Part shown: positions 1-18,825 of the stretch, one piece after another
How positions within the stretch are numbered: the stretch's first letter is position 1
How the letters are laid out: each line of letters opens with the position of its first letter
NCBI GenBank assembly: GCA_038380795.1
Contig: CM076267.1
Coordinates: forward strand, 35,526,232-35,590,231
Source: Pyrocephalus nanus
Lineage: Eukaryota > Chordata > Aves > Passeriformes > Tyrannidae
Direction of reading: 5' to 3'
Length of the DNA stretch: 64,000 bases
Made by a program: the position numbers and the translations under genes
The notes under the pieces: model-generated
What the model was told of the DNA's origin: nothing
Seen by the model: only the letters and a program-made list of their open reading frames with translations
Databases searched by the model: none

Positions 1-35
1 AGATTCTTAATTCTAAATATTTTTTAAAAAAATGA

Positions 36-5244
<5,209 letters not shown>

Positions 5245-8200
5245 AACACAATGTGCTTTGTGGTGTTGCTCTCCCTGCTAGTTGTTGACCTGTTGGCTGC
5301 TTCTGTAATTCTGCAGTGTTGGGTTTACAAGGAAGATGTTATTTTCTAGTATCAAGAAAAGTTTCATTTTTGTAACGTCCAAATTGAGTTACTGAACTTC
5401 GAGTGGGCAATTGATATTCAATGTGAATTGAAAACAGGGAAATGCTACTGTTAAAATTTTGCCTCTCCTAATTTTACTGGCAGCGTGGAGAAGGCCCACA
5501 TTTTAATCAGCCTGTCCTTCTTGGGTACACCTCTGGGAATGCACGGTGAGAAACGTAGGCACATGCTTTAACCTTTTTGTACCTGTTGCTAATGCGTTGG
5601 TAGCCCAGTTAAAGCCATTCCTCAGCCTTGCTCCTAATCCACGTGACCGTCTGTACAGTATTTTATATGTGAACTTTTCTAGGGCTCTGCTGTTACTTCT
5701 TTGTATCATGTCGAGTGTCCCTCCCGTTGGTCCCGCGACACCAGCAGGGGAGCTCCGCTGGATTTTTTGGTGGAGCCCTGTGGCATCATCGCCCTCCCCG
5801 TGTGCAATCCCGGGCAGGAGGGGCAGGAGGGGCGAGTGCACGAGCTCTGTGGCCGCTGCAGTTCATGGTCCCCGCTGCCCAAGGTGTTGCCCACGAGCCG
5901 TGGAGGCTGAAGACTGAAATGTGCTGGGAGGTGTCCACGCCCAGCAGAAAAAGGACTGGCTCTGGTGGCGTTTGAAGCTGCTGCTGATCCCAGTGTCTTG
6001 TTTTGGCATCTTTCTCAGTTCACATCTGCATGCTGTTGGGCCACCTGTGCCCCACAACACAGCCTTGAACCCCCTGCTTATTTACAAGTGAGAGTTTGGT
6101 CCATAAAGAGCAAGTGCACAAGTGTAGACAAACTATGCCTTTGAAATAGTTTCTTTATCAGGAAAGTTTGCCAGCATTGCTTTTTATTTTATGTTCAAAA
6201 CAATGGAAGATCACTGGAGGTTTACATGCCTACATTTTGCCAGCCTGAGCTGCTTTTGTCTAGGTTTGCAGAGGAGTTAAACAGGCTTTAAAAGTTGGGG
6301 GGGAAGGGTATGAGCATGAGAGCAGATCGCAAAATTTGGTCTATAATGCAATATAAATACTACTTATGACTCATCTTAGAGTTAAATTTACCCAAAGTCA
6401 TGAATGCATGAATTGTAACTAAGATATGTATACAGGAAGGAAAGGCCATCAGAATATTCTTTTATTTTTAATGTTCATCTTGTCAAAGTGACCATTTCAA
6501 CTTTGGCTAACAGAAAAGTAGATGCATCCCTTAATGTGCTTCACCCAGCATGCAGGATGTATTTCTGTGGCTTTGAAACTGTTTCCCTGATGAAATAAGT
6601 TCCAGCATTTTGGCTTTGGTAGTTTGATTATAAATCATCCTAGAAAAGCTTTATAAGTACTTCCCTTATAGCTTGGTTAAAGTTCTGCACCAAGACCCCA
6701 ACACACGATGCCTTCATGTGAATTGTGGGGTGAGATGTGCTTGGTTGTCTGCCCTGTAGTCCACTCAAGAGTTGGGGAGTATCCTGTGCAGCTGGGCTTC
6801 TGGGAATATTTACTCAGGAAATGTCCACGGGAAATATGTCTGTTATGTTGGGATTGTCCAGTGGTCTGGTGTTGTTTCTAGGAGAATATGGAAGGTAACC
6901 AGGATGGTACTAGCAGTGCATCAGTCCAGCTTCTGGTGTGCAGTTGCTCCATGAAAGAAATGTTCCTGTTGAGTTCCAAGTATAAAAATGTGAAATAAGT
7001 TTGAGTTAGGTGTAATCAGATTTGCCTAAAGAAGCTGGTTTAGTTACACAATTCATCTACTTCAGAGGTGAAGATGGCTTGTCATATTGGTTCTCTTTTT
7101 AGGTAACTGGAATTCAATTGTCCTATGCCAAATACATTTTCCCAATACCTTTTTTTTTTTTTTTTTAATATGCAGTTTCATTGGATTTTGTGTATGACTC
7201 TCTAGCCCCAGATATTGATATTTTCATCCTTTGCTTTGTTATCTACATTAGTAGGAATCAATTTCTATATGCACATTTCTTCTGAAAGCTGCTGTGACTT
7301 TGGAGGTTCAATATTGCCCTGTTTGCATCGGTCCTGGTGGCTCCCTTTCCAAAAAGAGACTATTATATATTCCACTGAACATAAGAAAATCCTCGACAAG
7401 CTAATAGTTTTGAGGATTTAATATTAAATTCATATGTCTCTGCTTGAAATTTCAGATTTTTTTCAGTGCATTTTTTCACTGTACGTACCAAAAAGACCTA
7501 ATTTCTCAACCTCACTTGTATCATTAAAAAGTAAAGACTACTATAAATGGCTTTATTTGTGAGTTCAAAGGAAGGAAGTTGGGCACTCCGTTGCTCTTGC
7601 TCTGCACCAGGATATCTGGTCATCAAAGAAAAAAAGTGCGAAATCCAACTCTAAAATTCTTACAATTATGATTTATATTCAGTATCTGCAGAATATAGTA
7701 TTTGAGTCTTCATGTTCCATGAATTCATGCACTGGAAAAACCCGTGACTAGAATTCTTTTGGGTTTCAGATCATTGAAAAAAGGAGTTTGAGTACGCTGA
7801 GCTCTAAACTTTTTAATTCCACAGATAACCAGACAGCATGTGCAATGTGGAAAAGACAGAATATTACAAAGAAATTTGTATTTGTGGTCAAGCTAATGCT
7901 TTTCTATATATCTGTATGTGATTTCAACATACAGGAATCACTGAAATTATTTTTTAGCTTTTTTTTTTTTTTTTTTTTTTTCTGTTGGCTCACCACGAAC
8001 AGAGGGTTAAAATGCTAGTGCTAGAATTAGGCCCATACAAAAACTAGCAAGGACTCGTGACACACAGCTCTTGGCTGGAGCTTTTTTCTGCTGCTGTTTT
8101 GCAGGCTGACATGCATTTGTGCTTTGGTGGAATCAGTTCTTTCTGAAGAACACAAATGTTGGCAAGAATCATGTCTCAGTTCTTCCCAAGGTGCTTCCTG

Positions 8201-10240
8201 AGCTGCTCAGCTCTTGCACAGGAAGAGCCACGTAACAGGTAAATGCAGCTTTAAGTGCAAGGTGTCAGGGAACTACAGGACACTCAGGACCAAATGTGGC
8301 CATATATTTAAGGTGGAAGGCAGTTAATAAACTTCAGGAACGTTCCCCCACCGTGGTCACGGTACATGATGTTGAGGGGGCTCTTGCAGAGGGATATATT
8401 ACTAAATAGAAAAGGTACAAACCTGACAGCAAAGCTCATGTGATGGTTGGGGTCATTATTAACCAACACCAGAGCTGGAGATGATGCACCAAAAATAATT
8501 CAGGATGTAGGAGCGTTTAGTTGTCTTCTTTGTTTCATGCAGTGATTTGTACCAAAGAGGATGAAGGGAAGGGGCACCAGCCTAAACTCTTGGTGGTTGA
8601 GAATTGGCACAGGGTCACCACAGTGCTGCTCCAGCACTGTGCAGATGAAGAGGCAGCACACTGCATCTGTTGTCCAGGACTGCATATTTGGAAAATCTGA
8701 AGATTAATTATTAGCCTGCTGAAGTGCCTTTCTCTTTCATCAGACTTATTTTATCAGTGGGACACCTGACTATCTGAAAAGCACATTATGGTTTTTTTTT
8801 TTCTGTTAGCCAAAAAAGAGCTTCAATTCATACAATTATGTAGCTTTTATAATATTTTAAAAGGCAGATCTCGTGTTTTTTATGTTGGAATACCGACTCC
8901 TGCATGTTGACAATGATGGTGATGATGATGATGGTAATTGTTGTAAGCCCTAGTTCTTGTATCTTATGTTTGAAAAGAAATTTTAAAAAAATTATATCTT
9001 TAGCAATCTGAACAGTAGTTCTTTTAAAATGCAGTAGTATCTTTTAAAAATGCACAGGCAGGATTTGATTTAACTTCATACATCAAGAGCAAGCGTTTTG
9101 AAGTCACTGGACTCACAGGTATGACACTGACTGGGATTTTAACTTCAAAAAAAAATGAAATTAATATATGTTTATATAAAAAAACCTATTATAATTATAA
9201 AAATCCTTCTTTTTTTCCCAACTGCTATCCTTCCTTGCCAGTAGCAGCACAAAGTGTATGGAGATGGTACTTAAGTCTTATTTTCTAGAACCAATTTTTA
9301 TCTCAATTTGGGGCCTAACCTGCGTTGTTTATAGAACCTAAGCTTCTGCTTTTAAAGTATTTTTTTTAAGGCAGTAGAATTATACAAAACACAGTCTATG
9401 CCTGCAGAGTTAAAAGGAGCATTCTTTTGTCGTAGTTGGCACTAATTTGTGCCACACTTCAAACAGTAGGCAGCTACATTTGTGTTAAAGAATTTATATG
9501 AAGGGGGGGGGATAATGATTTGAATCTGAGCTTCATTTTCTTTTAAGAGCACTATTCATTGTGTTCTGATTACAAAACAAAAAAACCTTCACTTTTTGGG
9601 GGGGTTTGGTTTTTTTTCTTTTTTTTTTAAGACTGGCAGGGGAAAACTGTGTCGTTATTTTTCTTGTTAGCACTCTAAGCTTGAAAACTGTTTTACCAAA
9701 TGAAAATGTTTTTCAGTCAGTTTAAGGCTTACTGAGCATTCCTATATACCTTCTCTCCAGAATGTCCTGGTACTTTATTTCCAGATTAACCGATTTAGTT
9801 CCTTTTGAAGCACTTGTTGCACTTCAGCCCATGTTAGAACAGTAATATTTTTACATGGTATTGTGTAGAAAGGCAGTTTTTGGTGCTCATTTAGAGCATG
9901 GAGTTCATACAAAGCCTGGCTCTGGAGGGTGCAAGGCAGGTGAACTGATGGCACTGACTGTGCTTACCACCTTGCATTTTTGGAGCCTTGTGTTCAACAA
10001 ACACTTCATTACCTTGGCAATCATTTGCAGAAACCCTCTAGTATGGATATCGTTTATGTAAAACATTCTTGATATTCGGCATCCTGGTTTTCAGTATTTC
10101 TACCTTTTTATATTTTGTCAGAAGTGTCTTTTCATCTCTATATTTAATTCAGTATCAGTGTATCTGTTGCTGAAAATGTAACTAAGATTTGTAAAATGTT
10201 ATACCTTATGCAATACAATAAAAATTTTGAAAAGTTACCT
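5245..10240 (+). other. Probable long 3' UTR of FAM171B
   Basis: No supported ORF follows the FAM171B stop. The DNA is AT-rich with T-runs (about 7149-7166 and 7960-7981) and a GAT-rich microsatellite near 8915-8935, and lacks recognisable transposon tails. A canonical AATAAA at 10217-10222 followed by a GT-rich stretch is a good candidate for the distal poly(A) site; a second AATAAA-like run lies near 10327. Treating this whole interval as 3' UTR is inference; an earlier poly(A) site could be used. Confidence 0.45.
10217..10222 (+). terminator. AATAAA poly(A) signal, candidate FAM171B end
   Basis: AATAAA followed within 40 bases by GT-rich sequence, on the strand of FAM171B and before the quiet intergenic interval. 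Confidence 0.45.
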
Positions 10241-13200
10241 GTGCCGTGACTTTGATTTGAGTCTCTTTAAAGTCGTGTGTTGTTTAGGAACATACATCTC
10301 TCAAGATATTTTTTTTTCTAAATATCAATAAAAAAAATGTGTATTTCTCTTCACCATAATTGCTTTGACCAAAGAGTGTTATCCTTAAGTTTACCACTTC
10401 TAATGCAGTCACATTCTCTGTGCCATTTCTTGTGAAGAAAGACTTCCATATCCACCACTGAATCTGATTTTTGAGTCCTGATTAGTGCAGCTGAGATCAT
10501 TCCTCATGCAAATTGATTTTGTTGCAATTGGAAAGGGGTACTCAGAGAAGAATATTAGTTCAGGTTTTGTTCTTATGTCTAATCTTTGTCTTCTTCATTC
10601 TTTCATTTAGAGACTTTCTATCACTTGGAGACTTTGAGAACAAGTAAAAGATTATTTCTGTATGTCTGCACAGTGCACAAGTCAGAGGCATCAATTCAGA
10701 TAAGATCAAAGTCCTTAAATCCAGAGTGAAGAGCAAGACAGTGTTGTGATATAGGAAAGCTTAAGCTAAACTTCAGCATGTAACATCTTATTCTTAGTTG
10801 CATCTAACACTGATTTTTCTCAAGCTTTTTTCTTTTCTGTGCTTCACATGAGGAGAACTAGTTCCCAGGCACATTTAATTTTAACTGTGTTCAGGTGAAT
10901 TGTTGCTGTTTTAGTGTTTTTGATTACTGTCTGCTCTTATTCAAACTCTTTTTGTTGCCCATTTCTTCAGCTTTTGTTGAAGTAAAGAAACTGTTAAAAG
11001 AATGTTTCATGTTTGTCATAATGAACAGTGTGGGAAAAGGCAAAGCACCTTGTTTCTCCTGAAGATACAGCGTCTCCAGAATTATTTTCTGAGTTCAGGC
11101 TTTTAAATATTCTTCCTTGGGCTGATGATTCTGAAAGTTGTGGAAGAGCCCTCCGTTTCTTATTTTTCTTCTGTAACGTGGCAAATAATTGAGGTAAATT
11201 AAACTCAAGATGGAAACAATGAACGCTCTTGTAAATGATGAAAAGAGCAGCTGAGAACAATTCAGTGGATGTGTTTCCTGGCTCTTTTTTCAGTGTGGCA
11301 AATACAATTCACCATCTTAAGTGAAATCTCTTATCCAGACTTCTGCAAAGCCTGGAACAAAGAATGGCTGCTTGAAGTCTTCAGCTGGGACTTGTCTCAT
11401 GAACAGTGAGATTGTTTCCAGCCCTCACACTTGAAATACTGCTCTGCCTGGGAATCTAAAGGCAACACAGCAGCAAAATTAACTTCTAAAAATAGCTATA
11501 CCTGTGACTGATGGGTTATGCCTGTGTCCTTCACAAGCAGAGTCCAAAGAACCTCCAAAATACTCTTTTTTCACCACATTGTCAACTGCAAGGGCTTATC
11601 TACAAAAAGATATGAGAAAGGTAGGTTAAGGTAGGATATATGTGCACCTGCTGTCCCTATAGGGGTGCCACAGTGCAAGGGGTACAGGTAGAGGATGATC
11701 AAACTTCTTTATTTTACGGGGCTATTTTTGCTTATCGCAGCGACTTCATTTTTAGCTGAGTAAATATAATTCAGTGTGAGGTCTACGTGGTTTGTAAACG
11801 GGGAATTAAAGTAAATTAATGTATAGAACAGAGTAGGAGACATAAAAAGAAAAATATGTTTGGTACCTGTCTAAAACCAAAAAAGGATAAGGGCAAAAAC
11901 CAGTGAAAGATTGGTGTCACAGGTGACAGTCAACACACGTGGAACACCTCAAAGGAAAAGCAAAACCACCAACTGAATAAGGGGCTGGTTAATAAGCACC
12001 CAACACTTCACGATAAAGTGGTACCTAAATTATTTGTTTGGCAAAAGACAGTCCAAATATTTACCACAGGATTGTTTGGAGATGCCCTGCACTAAAAGCA
12101 AACTTAAAACTCTCTGCTTTCTTTACCGGGGATGTTTGTTTGTTTACAAAGCACATGTTGTCTGCTCTCTTACAATAAGGCAGAGAAATAAGTCACAAGC
12201 TGTAAGATATGCTCATAGACATAGAACTACCCAAATCTTGGTTTAAAAATGCTTTCCTAAGCTGGAAATACTCTACAGTTATTACAAGGGTGCCTGTCCA
12301 GTCTTGTTTTTTTGTTCCACTCACAAGTTTAGGTTCTGAATTCTATTAGAAGGAGACTTAGAGCTGCTGTTTTTTCTCTCTCGAGTGGACACTTCACTGC
12401 AGAGTCTTCTCCAGTTTATCTTTGTAGGCAGCCCAAAGTTTGAAACATTTGATGTGAGCATTATCACAGCTGTATCTACAGAAAATGCATTCCAATTTCT
12501 GTGATCCCCCGAGAAGCAGATAAGAAAAGCCACACAGCAATAAGTAATCTTCCCTTTTCTTTTCCTCCTTTGCCTCCATCCACATTTTAACTTCTAGGAT
12601 TGCCAAATTTTCCGGATTGCCAAAGGGCTGTAACAACTGTCAGGTATTTTTCCTTGTGTATTGAGGATCTTTTTTTTTCTTTTTTTCTTTTTTTTTTTTT
12701 TTTTTTTGAAGTAAGAGGGAGAGAAAGAACAAGACTATGAGCCATAAAGAGGGCTTTGTTTCATGCGTTTAAAGTTTATTAGCTCTCCATGCAAGAGAGG
12801 CTAACACTTAAACTCATGATCTCTTGGTAATTGATACTTTTTCTGCAGTATCCTACAATTTATAATGATAATATCCGACATGTAAAAGCACATGTGAAAA
12901 AAGTTGTTTAACTTTACAATTTAAACGGAGCAACCTTGTGAGAATCTTCAATGGTTTTACAGAGGAAGTATTAGCTGTGTGATTAGATGACAGAAACTGA
13001 GTAATCTTACTGTAGTAAATTCAGTTTAAATACATTTAAATAGGTTTAAAAAATTAGTTTCAATCATATTTATATTATATTCCTGTCGCTGATTTCTTCA
13101 GTCACCTGGCCCCTCTCTTTAGACTGCCGAAAAAACTAACCTAGCCAAACCCAGTGATTTTCTGTCGATGTGATGGGTCCCAGACAGCGAGGAGAGGAGG

Positions 13201-13320
13201 GGGTTTCTTTCGAAGTGTGAAATGGGTCTTGCCTGACAGTTTTTGACACTGGGGTTGTCTTTGCTCTGACTCAAACACACCTGCTCTCGTATAAACGTCT
13301 GTATTTGATATTTAAACATC
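10241..13320. other. AT-rich intergenic stretch, nothing recognised
   Basis: Short open frames only (below 90 codons), none with splice context or familiar motifs. A pure T/C-rich run lies at about 12670-12706. No gene or transposon recognised. Confidence 0.6.
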
Positions 13321-13803
13321 TCCAGTTCAGAGAAGGGCGACGAGGCTGGGGAAGGGTGTGGAGCACAGGTGTGATGAGGAGCGGCTGAGGGAGCTGGGGG
13401 TGTTTCTTCTGGAGAAAAGGAGGCTACGGTGGGACCTCATCACTCCTTACAACCCCCTGCCAGGAGGGTGCAGCCAGGTGGGCGTCGTGCTCTGCTCACA
13501 GGTAACCATCTAAACCATCTAAGTCTAAAGCTGCGGGACACCCCTGAGGCATAGCTGAGGGGAGATAGCCTAAAGCTGGGCCGGGGCAGGTTTAGGTTGG
13601 ACACTGGGAAGAATTTCTTCACGGAGAGGGTGATCAGACGATGGAGTGGGATGCGCGGGGAGCCGGCGGAGTCACCGTCCCTGGAGGTGCGTAAGGGAAG
13701 AAGACCGGGCGCGGCTGTCAGCGCTGCGGTCTGGTTCACATCGCTCGTCGGCTGGAGCCGATGATCTCAGAAGTCTTTCCCAGCCGGGCTGGCTCTGCGA
13801 TTT
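13321..13803 (+). mobile_element. CR1 LINE 3' end, plus orientation
   Basis: The order of blocks is that of an avian CR1 tail: a GGAGAAAAGGAGGCT-like block, then a GGGACCTCATCACTCCTTACA-like block, GGTTTAGGTTGGACACTGGG, an AAGAATTTCTTCACGG block, GGAGTCACCGTCCCTGGAGG and GATCTCAGAAGTCTTTCCCA. Both 3' UTR and terminal region are present, with substitutions throughout, so the copy is old and inactive. Confidence 0.85.
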
Positions 13804-14134
13804 GCGCACATCCCCTTCCCTCCCCTCGCTCCCCTTTTGTGCATCTGAAACACGCGTGTTTTGTTACGAGCTTTTTCGAAACAAACCAGCCTCGAGAACA
13901 CTCGAGCGGGCGGGTTTCTGCTCCGCCACAGGGAGCTGTGGCACTCCCCGCAGCCTCCCTAAAATGCGTTCCTTCTCACTTTGTGCTGAGATGTTGGTAG
14001 TGGTTCTTCAAACAAGTGATAGTTACAAGCCTTTTTGGTAACAGGGGAGCCATTTGTTTAGTTTTCACTGGATATATATAAAAATATTTTTCATATAATA
14101 CATATTATAATATATATGACATTAGGGAAATCAT

Positions 14135-14332
14135 ATATTATGGGCATGAAATTAGGAAAAAGTTCTTCCTTGAACTGAAGGTGAAGGTGGTTAGGCCCTG
14201 GCACAGGTTTCCAAGAGAATTTGTGGCTGCCCCCTCCCTAGAAGTGTTCAACGTTGGACAGGGCTTGGAGCAACCTGGGATAGTGGGAAGTGTCCCTGCC
14301 CGTGGCAGGGGGGTTGGAACAAGGTATAAAAT
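14135..14332 (+). mobile_element. CR1 LINE tail fragment, plus orientation
   Basis: About 200 bases matching the terminal part of CR1: a GGAAAAAGTTCTTCCTTG block, GTGGTTAGGCCCTGGCACAG, a TCCCTAGAAGTGTTCAACG block, TTGGACAGGGCTTGGAGCAA and GGCAGGGGGGTTGGAACAAG. Preceded by an AT-rich ATATAT stretch. Diverged. Confidence 0.75.
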
Positions 14333-17300
14333 TGTATAAAATCTGCTGGACCAGCTTTTTCGTGTCCTTTTCCTTGTCTTTACTCCGCGTTATCTCTCCT
14401 GAATGATGTTTTAGGAAACAAAAAATTATATTTCACTTTTTTCCCCCACTAGATGTGAGATGTCATTCACTTAAAAGCCTTGCAGAAATCTGTAGTATCT
14501 GCTCTGAGGGAAGAGGAATTCTGAGAGTATTTAAGACCAATCCATGGTTTTGTGATTTATACGATTCTTTATGCTAGGTTTGAGAAAGGTGGGTAACAAT
14601 GCATGTACCTTGCTCAACTTCTGAAGGATGGGGTTACAAACACATAAGGGACTAAAGTTACAGATTTTGTTGAACTTCTTCAGAGAAAGAGCTCCAGTAA
14701 AGAACCTGTTGCAGTAAATGTCACAGATTAAGAGCTGCACTGGGCATATTTTGGACACGGTTTTCCCAGGTCATGGTATATAGAGAGTCCTTCTAGTGAG
14801 AAGATGGGGACTATTGCTCTGCTTGGTTATTATATGTAACCCCTGACAGACTGTTTCCTTTTGCAGTTAAAAAGACACAAGATGTATCAATTTGGTCCTA
14901 CAAACTGTTTGCCTTTTGAACTATTCGTGTTCTAGAGCCGGTCTGGCATTTATTGACTTTTCATCTTTTCTGCCTTATTGGCCTTGGAGTGCAAATGTTC
15001 TTAACCCTCGTCCCCTTACAACGCCACAGAACGCAGAATGACACTGTTTTAGTCCCCACTGGAGCAGATCAGCCTGTACAGATCTTTTCCCACATGCCTA
15101 GAGGTTTAAATAACATATTCCATGTCTAATAACCCTTACGCTGTGTGGCACAACTCGGCTGCATTCACGATCTTCAGAAATAACTGTGTTTAAAAGCAGT
15201 AACACTGCGGTTGTTCCCAAATGTTCTTCGAGGTGGCACGTGCCTCTAAATTGTTTTATTGTGTTTTAGGGCAGTGAGAGTTTCATTTTTAATGCCTGTG
15301 CGCTAAAGCTGCTTGAACTCCTAAGGTTTGTTGGCTGGGCAGGAGGTGCAGCTCGGTGTGGCATTATCCACCTGTCTTCATCTCTCTAAACTGTTACCAG
15401 CTTTTTGCCCTCATGGGATGCAATTCTGAATACTGCTGGAACCTGGTTCTGAATTTAATTTTGAAATGGAAAGCCGAAGAAAATTCGAGTCCCCACCTCT
15501 CTGGAAGGTCGAATCTCCATTTTCTCTCTACTTGGAAAGTCTCTGATTTCCAGAATTTAAGCTACATGAAATAATATAAGAAAAGGAACTCTGCGCCTTC
15601 CTTGTCAAGATTTATTGGGCCAGACAGCAGAAAGGTGATTTTTTTATCTTGCTACTTTATACACTGATTTTGGTGTTGGGGTTTTTTGTTTGGTTGTGGT
15701 TTTTTGTTTGTTTTGTTTTGGTTTTGCTTCTTTAACAATTATTAAACATAATTAAACAAAATATGAGCAAATAGAAAACAGAAATGCAATCCTAAGATTT
15801 CTGAAGTCTTCTGCGAATAATGAAAACAGAAGACATAACTCCTGTCAGAGATACTAACTTGGTGGCAAAAGCCCTAAATATTTTTAAGACTTAAAAAGTC
15901 AGATGAGCTTGTGGTAGAGCAAGAATGAGGAAAGCTAACCATCCTGGTGCTTTTACCAACTTCCTGAATGACCTCGAGCAAAATCACTCAGTGCCTCAAT
16001 CGTCTGTCAGGGGTGTTTCCTTTCTCCCCTTCCCTTGACCCATCCTCCTTTTAAGGAGTGGGAATTCAGTGACAGTGACAGAGCTGCTTTCTGCTTTATT
16101 CATGATCATTAAGTTCATCGAGGGTCATAAGTTTGGGGTTTGCCAATAATCTTGCCTGGATGTTATTCTAAACCATATTTTAAATAATAAGGGAAACAAT
16201 ATTTACTCCTGCTCGCGTTCTTATGTTGGCATCGTCAGCAGCTCTCCACTGTGATTTCATGGCTCCTAAGTTATGGGTAATGGTTAAATCAACCATTGTT
16301 TAAGAGGAATAGGGTTCTGAGTGTGAAACACAAGATTTTACTCTATACTGTGTATTAATGCTGGTATAGGAGCAGCAAAAACCCAGCAAATTAAAATCTT
16401 TCCTGTGAGAAGATTTTGAAGCGCTTCAGCTGCTGATGCTTTACCTGATAATGGCAGATTTGGTTTTTTTCTTTCAGTTGCCTACTTTGAGAATGATGTA
16501 TTATATTTTTTCTCTATTTTTTTTCCCCTTGCAGTCATTTCCAGTTGTAATGACGAGAAACTGTCCCTGTTATGTCAGTGAAGACACTGAAAAATTGCCT
16601 TTTAACTGGTGTGTAGGGAGCAGATCAAAAGGAAGAATTCAGTTTCCTGAATCTCTCTGCTCATAATCTTTTCAGCTTTGTGTTTATCAGTGTTCTGTTT
16701 GGATATTTTTTTTTTTTTGGTCAACAATCATATAAAAAAAGTCCAAGTGAATTTTTTTGCATTGGTGTTGGTGCTGTTTAGCTGTTTTTGTAACCACGTA
16801 GTGCAAGGTAAATCAGGCAGGTGTTTCATCCATATCAAACAGGATGATCCCTATTAAAAGTTTTATATGCTAATGCTGCCTACAATATCTGGCAGGGCAG
16901 AAAGGACTTTATCCTACCACTGGCCTGCAAAGGTGTGGGGGCCAGTCCATGGTCTTAGTTTTCTGCAGTTCATCTGGAAGGCTTTGCAGATAATCCACAC
17001 CCCCAAAAGGATTGCTCAGTGAGAAAATTTGTGTGTAATGTTTTATACGACACATGACCTTTAAAGCTCTGCTCCAGAAGTGGGCCAGAGGAGTAATCAC
17101 TAAGAAAAGTTTATTTTGGCACCACAAAGTGAAGCAGTCTTGGTACTACTGACTCTGACTGATATGTGCTTAAGCCTAATGTGTGGTGTGTAGTTCTTCC
17201 TCTCCACTTTTGCTTCAGCTCAGTCTGTACAAAAGACATTGCCTAGCAGGGACTCAGATTTGCAAAAAGTGTGTTTTTAATGATATTTCAAAAAGACCAG

Positions 17301-18330
17301 TGCTGACAGGTTATTATATATATTTCCTATGTGGGGCTAGCTCTTCCAGCCCATTTCCTTTGGTGATATTTGGAGAGGATCTGATAAGCTTTATGCTGCT
17401 TTTCACAGGTCAAAGGGCATTGTCTTCCCTTTCACTCCAGCTACCAACAACAAAGTCAGACATATGTTATCACCATCACACAGGAAGCCGTGAGCCTGCT
17501 TGTGTCCAGCAAAGGACAAATACAGGAAGAGCATCAGGATAGTTAAAAGCTGAGGGGAGCTCTGCTAAGGTGGTGTATAATACCATAACCACCAGCACCA
17601 TTCTGTGTGCTGGGTATGCTTCAGTGTAAGGGTAGGGTGGTTATCTCGTGTTGATTGGTTTAATATTGTCACAACCTAAATATGGGTATCCAATTAAAAC
17701 CTTTCACAGGTGGCATCATCTCCTGAGGCGGGGCTGCACCATGTTAGAAGAGTAATTGCTTATTTAGGAAGGAGCAAAGCTGCAGTGGGATTAAGTGATA
17801 AAGTACTGAGCTTGAAGTTGATCAGAACAGACACAATTTTCTGCTGTCAGTTAATAAGTGGATTTTGAGCTGCCTTAGATTTGTGTACAAAGTATTGGCA
17901 AGCTCATACAACGAAATGCTGTGAGTTGTGACAGCTTAGTGTCGGTAAAAAAAGATTTCCCACTTCTCCATAATTTTGCAGTGTGGAGGGTGGGTTGATA
18001 GATGTTTGCAGCAGTGCTGGCCGGTGTTTTGGAGCCACGCTCATCAGCGCTAAGGTCGGGTCTATTTGCAGCTCCTCTTCTGCTTCCCGTACATTGTTTG
18101 GTGCCTCGGGGAAGTCTTCCCAACACATCGCACTGGTCCCTACCCTCTGCCTTTTGCTCAGCACAGAACAAACCAGGTCAGCACACTGAGTTCCAGCTTC
18201 TGTCTCCAAGGACCAGCTCAAGCTCTCCCACGTGGTACTGGCGCTACCGGGAATTTCTCGGTGGCACCATGAATAACACACGCAGATAGAGGGTGCAGAA
18301 TTTATATGGTCATCCTCACAAACTACAACA
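14333..18330. other. Intergenic stretch, no gene recognised
   Basis: AT-rich sequence with a T/G-rich simple repeat at about 15677-15730 and a T-run near 16711-16722. Small open frames on both strands have no splice context or family resemblance. GC begins to climb near 17.9-18.3 kb where the duplicated block starts. Confidence 0.55.
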
Positions 18331-18762
18331 TTCACCCTTTCTTCAGTCGTCTTCTTGCTCTGGGTCAGGTGAAGATCACACCATCTGGATCCAGGGACTG
18401 TGGTCACCACCTCCTATCTTCTGCTGTGTTCTTTTCCGTCCTCTCAAAGTCCACTGCTTTGGTAACCCTTTGTGTGGTCGGGCTGGTCAGGATCCTCCAC
18501 AGGGAATGGGCTCCAGCAAGCTCAAAGTCAGACCTTCAAGCAGGAAATCTGAGCTTGTGAACTGGGCCATCTTTGCAGCAGAGCCCAAAGGACTGACTCA
18601 GGTGGCCCCAACAGACACAGCTGCCTGGATCGAGCCTCCACACAGCTCCAGCAGCACAGGCACGCACAGCCTCACAGGGAAGGGTGCGTATTCCAGGCCC
18701 TGCAGAGCTGCTCTTGATGCTGCTGGAACCTGGGGTAGGGAGCTCTCTGCAAGGCTGATGGT
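18331..18762. repeat. Duplicated segment, copy 1 (partner 27600-28037)
   Basis: From CTTCAGTCGTCTTCTTGCTC at 18341 the sequence runs with only scattered differences against 27610 onward, for about 420 bases. It forms the left edge of the direct duplication carrying MROH copies A and B. Several frames are open but none has a start/splice context I can support. A block beginning GGGCCATCTTTGCAGCAGA at about 18565 recurs near 20327 in altered form. Confidence 0.8.
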
Positions 18763-18825
18763 TTCTGCGAAATGAGCAGAATGTCCCTGCGCCACAAGCG
18801 GAATTGCCTCCAGTCTCCTGGATCT

